Shown in pieces: positions 45,101 through 60,100 of a stretch of DNA of 64,000 nucleotides (position 1 is the stretch's first letter; every line of letters starts with the position of its first letter). Under the pieces are notes generated by a model, which made no database searches, was not told the origin of the DNA, and worked only from the letters and a program-made list of their open reading frames with translations. This DNA is from Choristoneura fumiferana (Eukaryota > Arthropoda > Insecta > Lepidoptera > Tortricidae), in NCBI RefSeq assembly GCF_025370935.1, contig NC_133499.1, forward strand, positions 6,102,234 to 6,166,233, written 5' to 3'. A program made the position numbers and the translations under genes.

Positions 45101-48100
45101 ATAATATAAGTTCGCAGAAGAGTTTTGGCATAACAATAAAAAAACATAACATTTAATTAGCATAATATTGAATCCGTATAATTGAAATATGTAGGATAAT
45201 ATTAATTGTCATAAAATGAATTTGCATAATTCTATCAAGTGAGCCAATTAGATGGGTCAAGGTGAAATAGACTGGGTTAGGTAGACTGGGTTTGTTAGGT
45301 ATTTTGTTTTTAAAGTCCGATAAAAGATATTTTGCGTCGTAGTTCACTTTTCAGATCTAGTTAATACTTTTTAATCTAATTATTCTTTTTAATATTTACG
45401 CAAAGTAACTTTATGCTTATTAAATTTATGCCAACTCATCGTTATGCCAATTTACATTATGTGCATTAACTTTAGGAGTATTCATAACTATGACACATAA
45501 ATATAACATACATATTATGAGTCGAGAATAAATAATTATGTGTAATAACGTTATGCCAATTTGAATCAAGAATATCTCGGTATGCTAATTAATATCAAAG
45601 TAAAAGATTTTTAAAGATCGATATTGTTTTCAGCCAACAAACTTACATAAAATCAGAGACAAACCTGGAAAAGTTGATCAAACCCCCGGTTTTAGTGAAG
45701 ATGAAGGATTATACGGCGCATTGGAAGAATTCGGATGCAGAAGTAGAAAGGAAAACACTAGCGCTCAGCGACGTCAACTTGGTTGTAAGTATTATGCTTA
45801 AATGTTTATAAAAAAAAAGCTACTACTCAGTATCAGAATTCTTAGAAGACAACTTGTAGTTTCTCGAGCATGGTGGCCTATAAATTTGTGTATAGAGTAC
45901 TATTTGACTGTTTATAACAGATAGAAGGGTCTATATCGACTGGTCGAAAATTGTTAGTCATAATGTAATATTTGGCATAACTATTTTGTTCTCTGAAACC
46001 ATTTATTTTTCAGAATTGTTATAAAACAAACCTAAAACCACTTGACAGTCCGGAGCGCGCGACTAATATGCCTCAAACCGTCCGGGTTTTTTATCGACGG
46101 ACGAAACGCGCTGTGTGTCCACAATTTTTTAACTACAAGGTTTTGAATAAAGAACAAATACTGAGACGTAAATTAATGTTTACTCATTCAAATACTATTT
46201 ATGAAACAATAGCATGTAATTTATGATTTATTCACAAAATCAAGGTTAAACTTTACGACACTAAAGTATCCACGGACGGTTTGAAGCATTTTGGTTTTGG
46301 ATACCATGGTATCGTCGGACTGTCAAGTGGTTAGCCTATAGAGTTCTACAGGATGACCATTTAAACATTCATGAAAAATGTACGGTTTCGGGGAAAAAAA
46401 ATATGACTAACAATAATTATGACAAACATTAAATTATGACTTATGAAATTATGGCAGTCGAAAGGATCCTCGGATAGAATTATATTTTTGTAAACTTTAA
46501 GTGACACATTGTCACTTAAACCCCACAGTGGTCTATGAAGTGAAAACGAACAAATGTTTATTAACGGTTTTTAAAGAAAATAAAAGTCTATCGCGAATAA
46601 TTATTGGAGTAGACACATTAACTTATATATTAAGAACAGTTATATCCGACAACATTTTTAATTTTCATTCAATTTTTATGGAATAATCGAGAAAAAGTAA
46701 CGAAAACTGAGCCCTTGAGCGCTGAGTCCTTTTGGCATCACACTACAGCACAATATCTCTTATTTTCTTCTCTTTTCCTATTTATGTTTTTACTGTGTTT
46801 TTGTTGTGATGTAGTGTGTTTTTCTTGTCAATAAATGTTGTGAGTTTGAGTTTGTTTGAAAATGCAACGTTGCCAGCTGAGCAGGTATAAACGCTCTTAA
46901 AGACAAGCATGCCAAGTTTTCTTGGCTAAGCCCTATGGTTGTTATTTCGAGATTTTATCCCTATGCTGTGGGAATTTCGGGGTAAAAGTAGCCTGTGTTA
47001 TTCCAGATGTCCAGCAATCAACTACCAAATCATTAATTTCATTCATTTTTCTTTTGTGCAATCAGTTATTTTTGTAGCTGTGTGTCAAATCATTCACTTC
47101 AACTCTCGTGGCACTACCTATACCGACATTCTCTCGACTGCACCTGACCTTAGTTTTTTTTTTCTAGATAAAACCCGAGACCCTGACCACTATACTGGGC
47201 ACTGTGGGCGCGGGCAAGTCTACGTTGCTGCTGGGCATACTGCGAGAGCTGTCGCCGAGCGAGGGCCGGCTGGAGGCGAATGGCGTCGTCGCGTACGCCG
47301 CGCAGGACCCGTGGCTGTTTGAGGCTTCGGTGAGTTGCCCAGTGGTCGACAGCGGCCTAGTGGTAGACAGGGTCGCAGTGGTCGACAGTCGTCTAGTGGT
47401 TTGACAGTAGTTTAGTTATCGCAAGGGGTCGCTAGTACTCAATAGTCGACTTTGAAGCTTTAAAATTTACGCTTTCTAGCTCCAAGATTCTGGTGATTAT
47501 AATGCATCAGTCAGTCATTTAAGATATTGTTCTCAGGTACGACAAAACATACTTTTCGGGCAAGACATGGATCTCAGAAGGTACAAGCAAGTCATAAAGT
47601 GCTGTCAGCTGAAGAGCGACTTGGAAATATTGTCGCATGGAGACAAGACCGTCGTTGGAGAAAGAGGTAACGATATTGAATTATCTCTCTTTATCTCGAC
47701 TGCTTTTGATTTCACAAGCAAAAGGTTATTTTTAATCATGATTTGTAGAACGCAATCATCTAAATTGAGTGGGGTCTGTCATTAATCTTGTGTGCTCGAA
47801 ACCCACTTGGCATAACACGTTTCCCATAAAACATTTTTCCAAGAATAATCACTTCGCATAAAATGTAGTTGGCATAAGAGTCATTTGTCATTTCACATAA
47901 TTTTGCTTAACCCTGTATAGAGCAAGATAAGACTTTTTTTGCGCCAATTTTTTTTCACAGTCTAGCCCATAAGTATTGTTAAGGCTTCAAATAGATTATA
48001 TCGGTATGTGAACACTATTAATTTTGAGTCTTATGGATTAAGATCATATGGAGTTACGGCCGCACGAGCGATCGAAGCCGTGGTGGTCTAGTGGTTTGAC

Positions 48101-51100
48101 CTATCGCCTCTCAAGCAGAGGGTCGTGGGTTCAAAACCCGGCTCGCAACTCTGACTTTTTCGAAATTCATGTGCGGAATTACATTTTTTTTATGAAATCG
48201 ACTGTACTCATATCTTAACACTTAATATTGTCCAGCCACAACTCTCTTTGACAGAAAGCGTTTATGTCCTATTGATTATGGGCAAAATTGAACATGAAAC
48301 TACCGGAGACGCTCATAGTGAAAAAACTCGAATAACTCACGACTTACACCACCACACCCAGCCTACTTACGTCCCACTGCTGGGTACAGGCCTCCTCTCA
48401 TAATGAGAGGGCTTGGGTCATAGTTCCCACGCGGGCCCAGTGCGGATTGGGATTTTCACACATACCTTTGAATTACTTCACAGGCGTGTGCAGGTTACCT
48501 CGCGATGTTTTCCTTCACCGTAAAGCTCATGGTAAATTTCAAATGTAATTTCGCACATCAATTTCGGAAAACTCAAGAGGTGCGGGTCGGGGTTTGAACC
48601 CACGAATCTCTGCTTGAGATGCAATAGGTCAAACCACTAGGCCCTCACTAGACTCATGACTGAGCTGAGAGGTCGCGCGCGCAGTGCAGAGCAGTGCAAG
48701 TTTTGCAGCAGCCCTGTGGCGTGTGCTCCGTGAACAAGGGCTACGAGTTAGCCCGAAACATGTCGAGCTAAACTCGATGTCAGATATGAGTTATCCGGGT
48801 TATGGGCAAAGTTGCCACTTCTCACGACACCCACTACCCTCCTGCCGTATCTTTCTCTGGTAGATAGTCGGTAGGTTCTCTCTCGCTCGCTGGATCTAAC
48901 AATACACTGACGTTTATTTGATTTAATTGGCCATGGGCAAAGTTGCCACTACTCACGACACCCACTATTCCCCAGATGCGTCTCTCTCTGACACAAAGCT
49001 GGGTTCTCTATCGCTCGCTGCATCCACCAATACACCGACATTTATTCGATTTAATGGCCCATGGGCAAAGTTGTCACTACTCACGACACCCGCTGTTCCC
49101 CAGGCGCGTCGCTCTCCGGCGGCCAGCGCGCCAGGATCTCCCTCGCTCGCTGCGTCTACCAACACGCCGACGTCTACTTGCTAGACGACCCGTTGGCAGC
49201 TGTAGACGCTAAGGTGAGACTCGTAATTTATTATAATAATAATATCGTGGGACAATTGACACCAATTGACCTAGTGAGGTGGCTTTTTTAGTGTAATTTT
49301 TTGCTCTAAATCGAATGAGACCATACCCACACTTATAGGATTAATATTTTGCTAGATATGAAGGGTATTTGTCGAAAACATAGAACTATTTAAACATCAC
49401 TTACCATCAATAGTTTCTTAAGATGTGATACTGAGAAGCCTATATTGTTGCTTAAAACCAAAATTGGCCGAGGTAAAAGAAAAATATTCTGTTTTCAACA
49501 TAATCCTTCATATGTCGCAAAATATTGATCCTATAAGTTTTGGTATGGTCTCATTCGATGCAGTGGAACAAATTTCATAGGAAATGTCACCTCACTCGCC
49601 TAGTTGGTAAAATTTGCATAATATGTAGACCTATAGTTTCCAAAAAATATCTAAGTTATATATAGACAACGAATTGCGGAGTATTATAACCTGTTAGAGT
49701 TATAATACACATAATACTGCTGTTGAATTTAGTTACTAATAGTTGCCGTTACAAAATATTACTACTTTCTAAATACACAAATGTACATATTATGCCGCCA
49801 AACCGTCATATTTAGTCTTACTTTATTTGTAGTAACAGTGAGGAGGTGAAGAAGCTGCATGAACACACATGTTGTATAGACGTAGCTGTCATAAGGTCGC
49901 GGGCGGGCAAAGTATTTTTTTTTATCGAGCAAGTGGGTCTCCTGATGGTAAGAGATCACCACCGCCCATAGACACCTGCACTGCAACACCAGGGGTATTG
50001 CAGATGCGTTGCCAACCTAGATGTCTAAGATGGGATACCCCAAGTGCCAGTAATTTCACCGGCTGTCTTACTCTCCACGCCGAAACACAACAGTGCAAGC
50101 ACTGCTGCTTCATGGCAGGATTAGCGACGGACCTTGCACAAGGTCCTACCACCTGCAAAATTGAGTTCGTGTACACCTCAAGGGGGCTACTACGAAATTC
50201 GAAAATCAAAGTTCGCACCATACCGTCCCTCTCACTCGTATTAAATATTATAAACGTCAGCGGGACGGCAAGACAACAAGTTCAAATTTTGCACTTCGTC
50301 GTATAGGCCAAGGTCGCGGATGGGCAAAGTTTTTAGTTCGTTTACACTTCAGTTAGAAGCCGTGGTGGCCTAATGGTTTGACCTATCGCCTCTCAAGCAG
50401 AGGGTCGTGGGTTCGAACCCCGGCTCGCACCTCTGAGTTTTTCGAAATTCATGTGCGGAATTACATTTGAAATTTACCACGAGCTTTGCGGTGAAGGAAA
50501 ACATCGTGAGGAAACCTGCACAAACCAGCGAAGCGATTCCATGGTGCGTGCGAAGTTCCCAATCCGCACTGGGCCCGCGTGGGAACTATGGCCCAAGCCC
50601 TCTTGTTCTGAGAGGAGGCCTGTGCCCAGCAGTGGACGTTTATAGGCTGGGATGATGACACTTCAGTTCTTGTGTTTCGCAGGTAGCGCAAGCGATCTAC
50701 GAAGAATGTATCCGCGGCTTCCTCCGGCACAAGGCGACTGTATTGGTGACGCATCACGCGCAATACGCGCGCCATGCGGACAACGTGTGCGTCATGCGTT
50801 CGGGCAAGGTACGTAATAATAATAATCAGAAGAATAATTTATTTGTTGAAAGCAGGTGTATAAATGATCTTAAAAATATTCTGGATCTCCACTTTCTACC
50901 TAAAAATAGGCGTACAAAATTAATAAGAATATGATCTTTCTTGAATCTGCCCCTCAAATGTATGCAGTAGTAAGTAATTTTGCGTGTAGAGTGGGCAAAA
51001 ACTCCTGCCGCTGAGTATACGTATAGAATGATGCTACAAAGGCGAAAGTGCTTTTTGTGAACTAGAACTACGACACTCACGACATTCACTGAGACTATTT

Positions 51101-54100
51101 AATTTAAATTGTTTTAATTTAATTTATACGCAGATCGTAGCCCAAGGTACGTACCACGAGCTGCAAAACGGCGTGCCAGAGTTCGAGACCCTCATAGAAA
51201 TGGGCGAAAAGAACGAAGAACAAAAGCAGAAGCAGAACGCCGTTGTCTATGAGAAACAGGAGAGCGTGGTAAGTTGGTCTTGTAAGATCTAAAGTTACCA
51301 AGATTTATAGGATTGTAATCTTATAAATCTTGGTAACTTTGCCCACCCCTTTATTTTCCGTATCTTAGGGCGGTTTCAGACTAGCGTTTAGCTTTTTTTT
51401 CTGTGTCGTTTTAGGCATATTCGCATACACGCACACTAGATTGAACCGAACGCGCGTGCACACTCATATTCCTGCGTGTTCAACGCTCGAAGAAAACTAA
51501 ACAGCACCTCTACGCTTGTATACGCGCTTCCAGAATCAGCTTATACGCGTGAATAAAACGCTGATCTGAAACCGCCCTTAGTGTGGCGATATTTTTTTCT
51601 GATCTCAAAGTCGTTGTGAAGGTTCACTAGACTGACACCTGAACCTGAACGACATCAATCGCTCTTTCAAGAGTGTAGTGACATAAAAGAATTGATATAA
51701 AACTAACTGTCACTCGGCCTCTGTCTCACCCGATAGTAATAAGTGTAAAAGAGACCGAAAATGTAGCTCACTACTACCTGGCTATCGTAAGTGATAGCTT
51801 AATTATTAACCCCGGCACAAAAAGAGAGGTGTTGTTAGTTTGACCGCTATGTGTCATTCATCACAGCTCTAATTTTGACATAGTTTTTTAAAAAGCTAGT
51901 GATATGGTTTTTAGCTAAGTGTTATTAAAATCGAAGCCGTTTTGAAATATTGAACTTAGAAATGATGATGTCGGCGGTTTTTCAACTAAAGCCTACAATG
52001 GTCTAAATGAGCCATCCAAGAAGTTGCATTACATCACAGACTATTGGGGAACAATTAATTCAGTTGATCATAAACAAATACCGCAATGCAGTGAAACTTG
52101 CATGCAAGTTCTCGTATAGTCTAAATGGAGCTTAAGTCCTAAGTTGGTTAGATTGTTCGGTTAGATTTTCCGGTCACAATGCAGAGAATAATGGAATACT
52201 TTGCCCTCACACCGGTGGGCAAAGTATTCCAAAATATTAATTTTACTGAAAACTAACGGGTAAATTTAAGAAAAATTACCCTGTTACCTATATTATTTGT
52301 TGGTAAATAACAATATTATAATTAATTGATACTTTAATTCCTAAGGTATTGTACAACGTTATAACAACTACAGATAACTACAAAGCCGAAGCCAAAAGAA
52401 GCGTATGTCACTTTGTATGAAATAATATTTCGTATTATAGTTCAGTCACTAAGTTAGAGTAGCTGTTACTCGAAAAATTGTCTGTGTCAGGCAGTTGTCT
52501 CACCGCCGGCGAGGAAACGAATGGCTATCGACTATTTTCTCGCTCAAGAAACGAACAAAAGATATAAGATCCTGTGTGAGTAAAAGAGATATATATTAAT
52601 AGTTGATCGCTGGCGGTTCACACTGCCGGCGAGAACTCGCTCTTACATCTTTTGTCGCAGCGACAAGAGCTATAAAACTCACTGAGCTATAAAACTAGCT
52701 CAGCGATACTCGCTCAGCGCTGTTAGCTTGGCGGCCGCCCGGCTCGAGCGAGTGGAGCGAGTAATCGCCCGTCGTGCTCGAACACTCGCTTTTCACTGCT
52801 CGCCCACTCGTTTCTAGTTACTCGCTCTGCTCGCTTCTCGCTCATCGTCGGCGGTGGAACAAGTGCCTCATACAGTATAATAGTTTTTAACTTTTTAGTA
52901 CACATAGTTTGTGTAATTTTTATCATGATCGATACATTTCATATACTAACATTTTTAATATTAGATATTTAGCTAAAGGTTTTCTGAAACCGTCGGCAGT
53001 ATAAAAAAATGTCATGTAACAGAGCCCTTTGCGGCCTACTTGCAGAATAAACTTTTTTTAGTAGAAATAACTGTACATCACAATGATATTTACACTATAA
53101 ATAAATGATTATTTCTCAAACATGCTCGGAAATGTATGCGTTAATGTCACGAAATGGAGACATGAAGTTTCTCATTTATGGCTCCCTACCACCTCCCTAC
53201 ATAACTTCTTGGCCTAGGCCATGAAGTATGTATGAAAATCCATTATTGTCCGCTGCTCTAACTATTTAAATTTTGCTTACTGACATTAAACTGACAAAGG
53301 AAAATGGATGGATGGACGGACGGACGGACGGACATGGATGAATGAAATATTTCCTCACATTGTTTGAGAAAAGCACTATACAAACCTCGGCCAGAACAGG
53401 GATTGCTGGACTCGTTTTATCCTACCCCGTACCCGAACGTCTACCCCGAACTCGTCCATCAATCCCTTACTTCATGGCCTCTGCAGTAATGTACTATTAT
53501 TATAGTTAGCAAAAAAAAAGCCATTTGTTAGTTCTTTACCTCAAATGCATAAATTCCTTGCAGCGTTTCACCGAATCGCATTTCACTTCGATCGTATTAA
53601 TATAGTGTTGTGTCACAATAGTTTATTTTTATATTTGCTATAAATTTTAGTCGCATTTCACCTCGATCGTGTATTAGTGTATTGTAGTGCAAACATCAAT
53701 TAACGCGTCAAATTAATTATAGTCCCACGCAAACATAGATCGCGGCGAAATACGTCTGGAGTACTACACGAAAAATGAGATGCTACAATTGAAAATACAA
53801 ACTGAAATATAGATGCACAGAAAAACCAGAAAAATAAGACCATCACTGGGAATCGAACCCAGGTCCTCGGTATTCCGTACGCGTGCTATAACGCCACACC
53901 ACTGATGGTCAACGGTACCGACACGAATTTCCCTATGCACCTCATATCTCAGCTTGTTTGTTTCTTATTTAGCCACTTCATCGAGAAACTTTTTTCGGCA
54001 CTCCATTGGAACTAACCGCTCACCCGGACAAGAGATATCGTTACTAAGCAATCAAATTAAGATTGGTTTTTTGGAATCTTTTTGTATTTTTTATTTCAAT

Positions 54101-57100
54101 TCCAATTTTTTACTTTTACGGTCATCCCGTAAAAATTTGGAATTTGGAATTGAAATAAAAAATACAAAAAGATTCCAAAAAACCAATCTTAATTGAGATG
54201 CTACAAATTAATTAGACTAATGTAAAAGGGTCGGTCAACTTTTTCTTGTTTGTTATTCTGTCCCGTTGCCCAACAGACAACAATGACAGAGTTTCTTAAA
54301 AAAACTGTAATGATATATGCTACTAATGTGCTTAGGAGATTGTCCATTAAATAATGGGCTTGTAGCCGATAGCCGACGTTATGGATTGACGCTGATTAGA
54401 GAAACAATATTCGTTCTGAAAAGAACGATATTACGAGATCGACGTCAGTTTACAGAGACAGTGATTCAGGCGTGCGCTCGCGTCGGAGGCTAGAGACGAC
54501 TGCGGTGCGCGCAGTTTTTTCTCGCAGTTTTGTTCCGCACGCTACGATGGACTACGGAGAAATAAGGAAGCAATCAATCAAGGTATCATCTCGGCCCCCT
54601 GCGGAGCAGGGGGGCGGGGATGCTGTGTCGGGGTTGTTGCCCCTTTCAGCGGCTTCATACGCCGGCCACAAATATGGCCGGGTCGCTGGGGCGTGCAGGC
54701 CTTGCGGCCTCACTACGGTGTCACGTCCGGTGTGGGTGGCCTCCCAGGGGGATTTTCCTCAGCGAGCTAGTCTCTCTGTTCATACAGATCGGCCAGCCGT
54801 CTCAGGATAATCGGGACGGGGTCCTGTCCCTCCTGGTAGGCCTGGAGCAGCTCCTGGAGGACCTGGATCAGCTCCTGGATGACCCGCGCTCGCCGTCGTC
54901 GACTTCCGCTGCCGGTTTCACTCTCCCCTTTGCAGGGGCGGCTACCTCCGGTGCGGCCGATTGTCGGCGCGACGCGGGTTGTGCCGTTGAGATCGGCTCC
55001 TTCTTACGCAGCTCTGGGGCGGAGGCTTTCTTCTTCCTCCCGCGCGTTTTCTACGCCTTTTTGTAGGCGGGGCTTTCCCGTCATTGGCCGCCGCCATGAG
55101 GGAGTTGGGGGCGTTGCCCGTTTCTACGGCGCTTTGGGTAGCGCCGATGGGTGTCGTGCCGTGGTGGTTTTCAGTGCGCGCGCGCGTTCTTGGCGCGACT
55201 CCCGCCGTCCTGTGCCTCGCCTCCCTCTGGTATTCCGGGCACGTGACGCTAAGGAAGCTTTGGCGCGTCCTGTTTTATATATGCGAGCGAGAGGAGGACA
55301 CGCCCATCAACCAACTCGCGGATACACTCGCTAGTTCTAAGTTTAATTTTTGTATATAAATTATCTTTTGTAAATAAACTCTCTCTTCTTTGCCGCTGGC
55401 TGACGATCGCTCGCTGGACCTCCCCGAACGGGGTCCCATCCGGCGGGCTCGATCTCGCTAGCGGCTGAAGATGACACCGGATTACACCACTGGGACCAGA
55501 AATGGCCTAACTCCATTGACCCGGCCATATTTGTGGTCGGCGCCTGATTCCGCCGAAAGGGGCAAAAACCCCGAGCGGCATCCCCGCCCCCTACTTCGCA
55601 TGGGCCGAGATGAAAACCCGATTGATTGAAACTCTCTCTTCTGTTATACCATCTAACACGCGCAACATCTTTTATTAGGAGTTATCCTCACAACCATCAT
55701 ATCTCCTAAAGGCTTGTAACTAGGACAAAAATGTACGCTCTATGAATTATAACCGCAGAAAACATGGAAAAACTCGTGGTTTTAAAGAGTTGTACAGGGG
55801 ACGTAACCATGGCAACGCGGTACAGGGAAAAGTTGATCGACCCAAAAAGCTACGCGAAAAATTTTGTTAGCTCGAAGTGAAATGCTATTCGATGAATCGG
55901 TACGAGGAATTTATGCTTTTGAGGTAAAAAGACTAACACATGAAAAAAGCATTTAGTTAAATTGTCTTAGGTTAGTTTTTTTTTTTGATTTATACATTTA
56001 GTAGAATTTAATGTATTAATTTGGTGACAGGAACACAGTCACAAACTAAGGTCGCAGCGCTCTATGTCGGAGGCGTCCCAGCTGTCATTCAATCTCGACT
56101 TGGACAACAATTTGGATCCAACTTACGAAGGTAAGCGATCATATCACAGAACTCTTTCGGACCAACCCCCTCCCGTCACATTCTAATCAGAATTTGGAAT
56201 TTTATCATCAAGAAGGAAAGGCGACATTTGTTATATGTATAGCGCAGGGAAGTGGCTTTAATAGATATTTGAACAAAACTGAGATATAACGAAATAACGC
56301 AGAATGCTAAAAATAGCAAACCATTTTATGAATGTCATTTTGATCAAATCCCTGAATCTGGAAATTAGCAAAAAAAGGCCACACGCCACACGTTAGGGTT
56401 CCGTAGCCAAAGGGTGCCAACGGAACCCTATTACTAAGACTTCGCTGTCCGTCCGTCTGTCACCAGGCTGTATCCAATGAACCGTGATAGTTAGACAGTT
56501 GAAATTTTCACAAATTATGTATAACTGTGACCGCTAAAAAAATTTAAGGGGGCTCCCATACAACAAACGCGATTTTTTGCCGTTTTTTGCTAATATCTAA
56601 TGAATGTTGTATAGACGCTACGGAACCCTTCGTGCGCGAGTCCGACTCGCACTTGGCCGGTTTTTAATTTCATCAGATTTGTTTAGTCATCATCATAATC
56701 AGCTGGAAGACGTCCAACAAAGGTCTTCCCCCTTGGAACGCCCAAGTTTTGTTCGTTAAGTGATTTGATAATAGTACATTGTGTCTTAAGGGCGGTAAAT
56801 AAGGAATTACGAACGAGAGTCTATTAGAAGCCCGAAGTCGAAGACTGAGGGCGTGCGACATACAATGTTTTTCATCACATTAGCGAGTAAAATTGTCTAT
56901 AACTAATATTCTGTCATTAATTGCCGATACCGCTGACTGCGCTCTTGGCAGCGCCAGCTCCGTGCCAGCGATAAATAAAATAAAGTTAAACCTTTTTTTT
57001 TTCAGGCGAAGTTCAACACAAGGGCTCAGTAGACAACAGCGTGTACATAGCGTACATAAAGAGCGGCGGCAGCCGGTGGTCGATGACGCTCATGTTCGCG

Positions 57101-60100
57101 CTGTTCGTGCTGGCGCAGGTGTTCTACTCGTCCACCGACATCTGGCTCAAGGAGTGGTCAGTCGTAGTCGTAGTCGCTTTAGCCGTCGCTCTAGTCATTT
57201 TAGTCACATGTAGTTACTTTAGTCATTGCCATAGTCATTTAAGTCACAGTTATGTAGTCACATTAATCGTCATAGTCACTTTAGTCGTCGTCATAGTCAC
57301 ATTAGTCATAGCCATAGTTATTTTAGTAACATATAGTCACAGTTTGGTTTTAAGACCCTAGGATAAACATAGGATAATTTTTATCCCGTAAAACTGCATA
57401 CTTGCCGTGGGATAGCGATAAATTATTTTTTCCCAGAGGAAGTCGAATGTTTCTTGCCTGTTGGAAGAGTATGATGTTTGAAAATATTTTGAAAGAAAAG
57501 AAAGAAGGAAAGAAAGAAAATACATTTATTTAAGGTCATAAAAACAAACATAGAACAAATACAAGGCATACACGACGCTAAACAGGTCACCACTCAGCAT
57601 AAGCGCTTTGAATTTTGGTTATTTATTATTTGGTTATTGTATTTTTTTCGTATATTTTTTTCAGGGTAAATATGGAAGAAGCGAACAGCGCTGCCGTCAT
57701 CGCGATAAGGAATAACACGCCCGGAGCCCCACCTCCAGGTTAGTGACATCATAATTAGACTCCGGACTCTTGTCGCAATGACGTCACAGCAGTGGCGTAG
57801 CGTAGTTGCGGCAATTTTTGGCAGCGGCAAAATTCCATAATAAATAATACTGAATTGATTAATATCATTAAGTATTATTAATATATTTCACAGTTTGGTT
57901 GAATTTACGATACGGGCCGATTAGAATGAGCACGAATTTTTCCATCACTTATAAGTACTGTGACGAAATCGGGGATTCCCCTTTTTATGATTGAATTGTA
58001 AAATAATGACATCTTGTTTGACATTATATTCTTGTTTTGCATATTGTTTTTCAAAATCTAAGCAAGAGGGCGGCAAATTTTTCTTCCACCCCAGGCGGCT
58101 GATAGCAACACTATGCCATTGCGTCACAGCAGGGTAGTTTGTATTGTATAACACTTTACTGTACATAAAAAGACATGAAACAGCATAGTAATAGTTGACA
58201 ACGGTTGAAAAGAGAAATTGACTAAGCGACATTTTTGTGAAAATTTTGACAGCTCAAACGGCAGAGGACAATTTACTGATTCCGAACATGAAATTTTCCT
58301 CTTCCATATATAACACACCGTCTTAAAAATATGTCGCTTAGTCAATGAGGGCTATCGTTTTTTGTCTCACTAGATGGCGCACTGTTGCGTGAGGTTTTTA
58401 AGAGTGGCTTTCAGAGTCTGTTATTACGGGCGTTAAAACAAAGTTTAGATTAAAATCATATTTAAAACACCTTAAAACCGTACCATAAAAATATCCAGCA
58501 ACCACAGTGTTGCTTAGTCCCGTTTTGTTCGGAAAAAAAGGGAGGACAAAAGTTTCCAAAAGAAAACTGTGTCAAAACACAGGCATTCATTGCCCCGTAA
58601 CGCATAATTGCCATAATTAATTTCAGGTAATGCAAAATATTCACAAAAAATTCTAATTATAAATAAACCCGCGTAGCTCACCCAAAAACTATGAGATTTG
58701 ACATTTCGGAGACCTCACGCTACACTAGCGCCTCTAGCGGCGAATTCATTCGCGATAGCCCTCATTTCTTCTTTCACCGTCGGCTTGTTTGTTTTTCCAG
58801 TGGTGGACTTCACAAGTGTAAAAGGCAACTTGTTCAACCTGTCGCGCAACCAATGCGTGTACGTGTACGCGAGTCTGATCGGCACCTGCATACTGTTCAC
58901 GTGGAACAAGCTCGTCCTGTTCTACAACACGTGCATCCGGGCCTCCGTCGCGCTGCACGACACCATGTTCAGGTCACTTGGAAAACTATGAATAGTAGTC
59001 GCTTTAGTCATTAGTAGAAAATTTGGTCACTAGTAATCACTTCATTCATAAGCAGGTATGTTAATCACTAGTAGTAGCTTTAGTCATTTATAGTCACTTT
59101 AGTCATTAGTAGAAAATTTGGACAATATCAGAAACTTCAGTCACTAGTCGTCTCTTTAGTTATTAGTAGATATTTTAATCAATAGTAGAAACTTCAGTCG
59201 CTAGTCGTCACTTTAGTTATTAGTAGATATTTTAATCAATAGTAGAAACTTCAGTCGTTAGTAGTCTCTTTAGTTATTAGTAGATATTTTAATCAATAGT
59301 AGAAACTTCAGTCGCTAGTGTTCGCTTTAGTCTTTAGCAGACACTAGTCACACCTCTGAGTTTTTCGAAATTCATGTGCGGAATTACGTTTGAAATTTAC
59401 CACGAGCTTTGCCGTGAGGAAACCTGCACAAACCTGCGAAGCAATTCAATAGTGCGTGTGAAGTTCCCAATCCGCACTGGGCCCAAGTGGGAACTATGGC
59501 CCAAGCCCTCTTGTTATGAGAGGAGTCCTGTGCCCAGCAGTAGGACGTATATAGGCTGGGATGATGATGATGATGATAACCACTAGTCATTAGTAAACAC
59601 TTCAGTCATTAGTAGACACTTTAGTAATAACTAGTCACTTTTGTCATCAGTGGTCACTTAAGTCATTCAGTCGTGTTAATGATTGTATCCATTTCTTCCT
59701 TAGGGGTGTCACCAACGCGCCGATGTGGTTCTTCCACCATAACCCCTCCGGGCGGATCCTGAATCGCTTCTCCAAGGACATGGGCCAAGTGGACACTTTG
59801 CTGCCGGTCGCCCTCGTCGACTGCCTCGGGGTAAGACAAACCGTTGCCTTGAAGATGAACTCTGTTTGAGTTCGAAACCGGTCGGCATAGTGTGGCGGTG
59901 GATAGTTGGGTTTGTGTGATGTGTTCTTACAGTGTGGAGGTGGAGGAGCTGTATGAACATGAACACACATTTGTTGTAAAAACGTAGATATCGTAAGGTC
60001 GCGGGTGAGCAAAGTAATTATTTATAGTTCATTAACACTGGGTATTCATAGGCACCTACAAATTTGCACGGAACCGTCGGTGCGCGAGTCCGACTCGCAT

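Noticed and set aside
48073..48145. tRNA genes at the SINE-2, SINE-1 and SINE-3 heads
   Set aside because: A and B boxes are present, but the cloverleaf is not complete and the same heads recur with a common SINE body.
48927..49212. ORFs of 85-89 codons over the signature exon
   Set aside because: They run through the two decayed exon copies and the intron; only 49104-49213 in the ABC frame is supported.
33028..51268. Treating the ABCC exons as two separate half-transporter genes
   Set aside because: Exon 15 ends in the charged linker and exon 16 continues it in phase to TMD2, matching a single ABCC protein; the gap is filled by mobile elements.
54472..55359. Four overlapping + strand ORFs of 91-151 codons
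   Set aside because: High GC lowers stop-codon frequency. The frames overlap, show no domain pattern and cross the inverted ends of the element.
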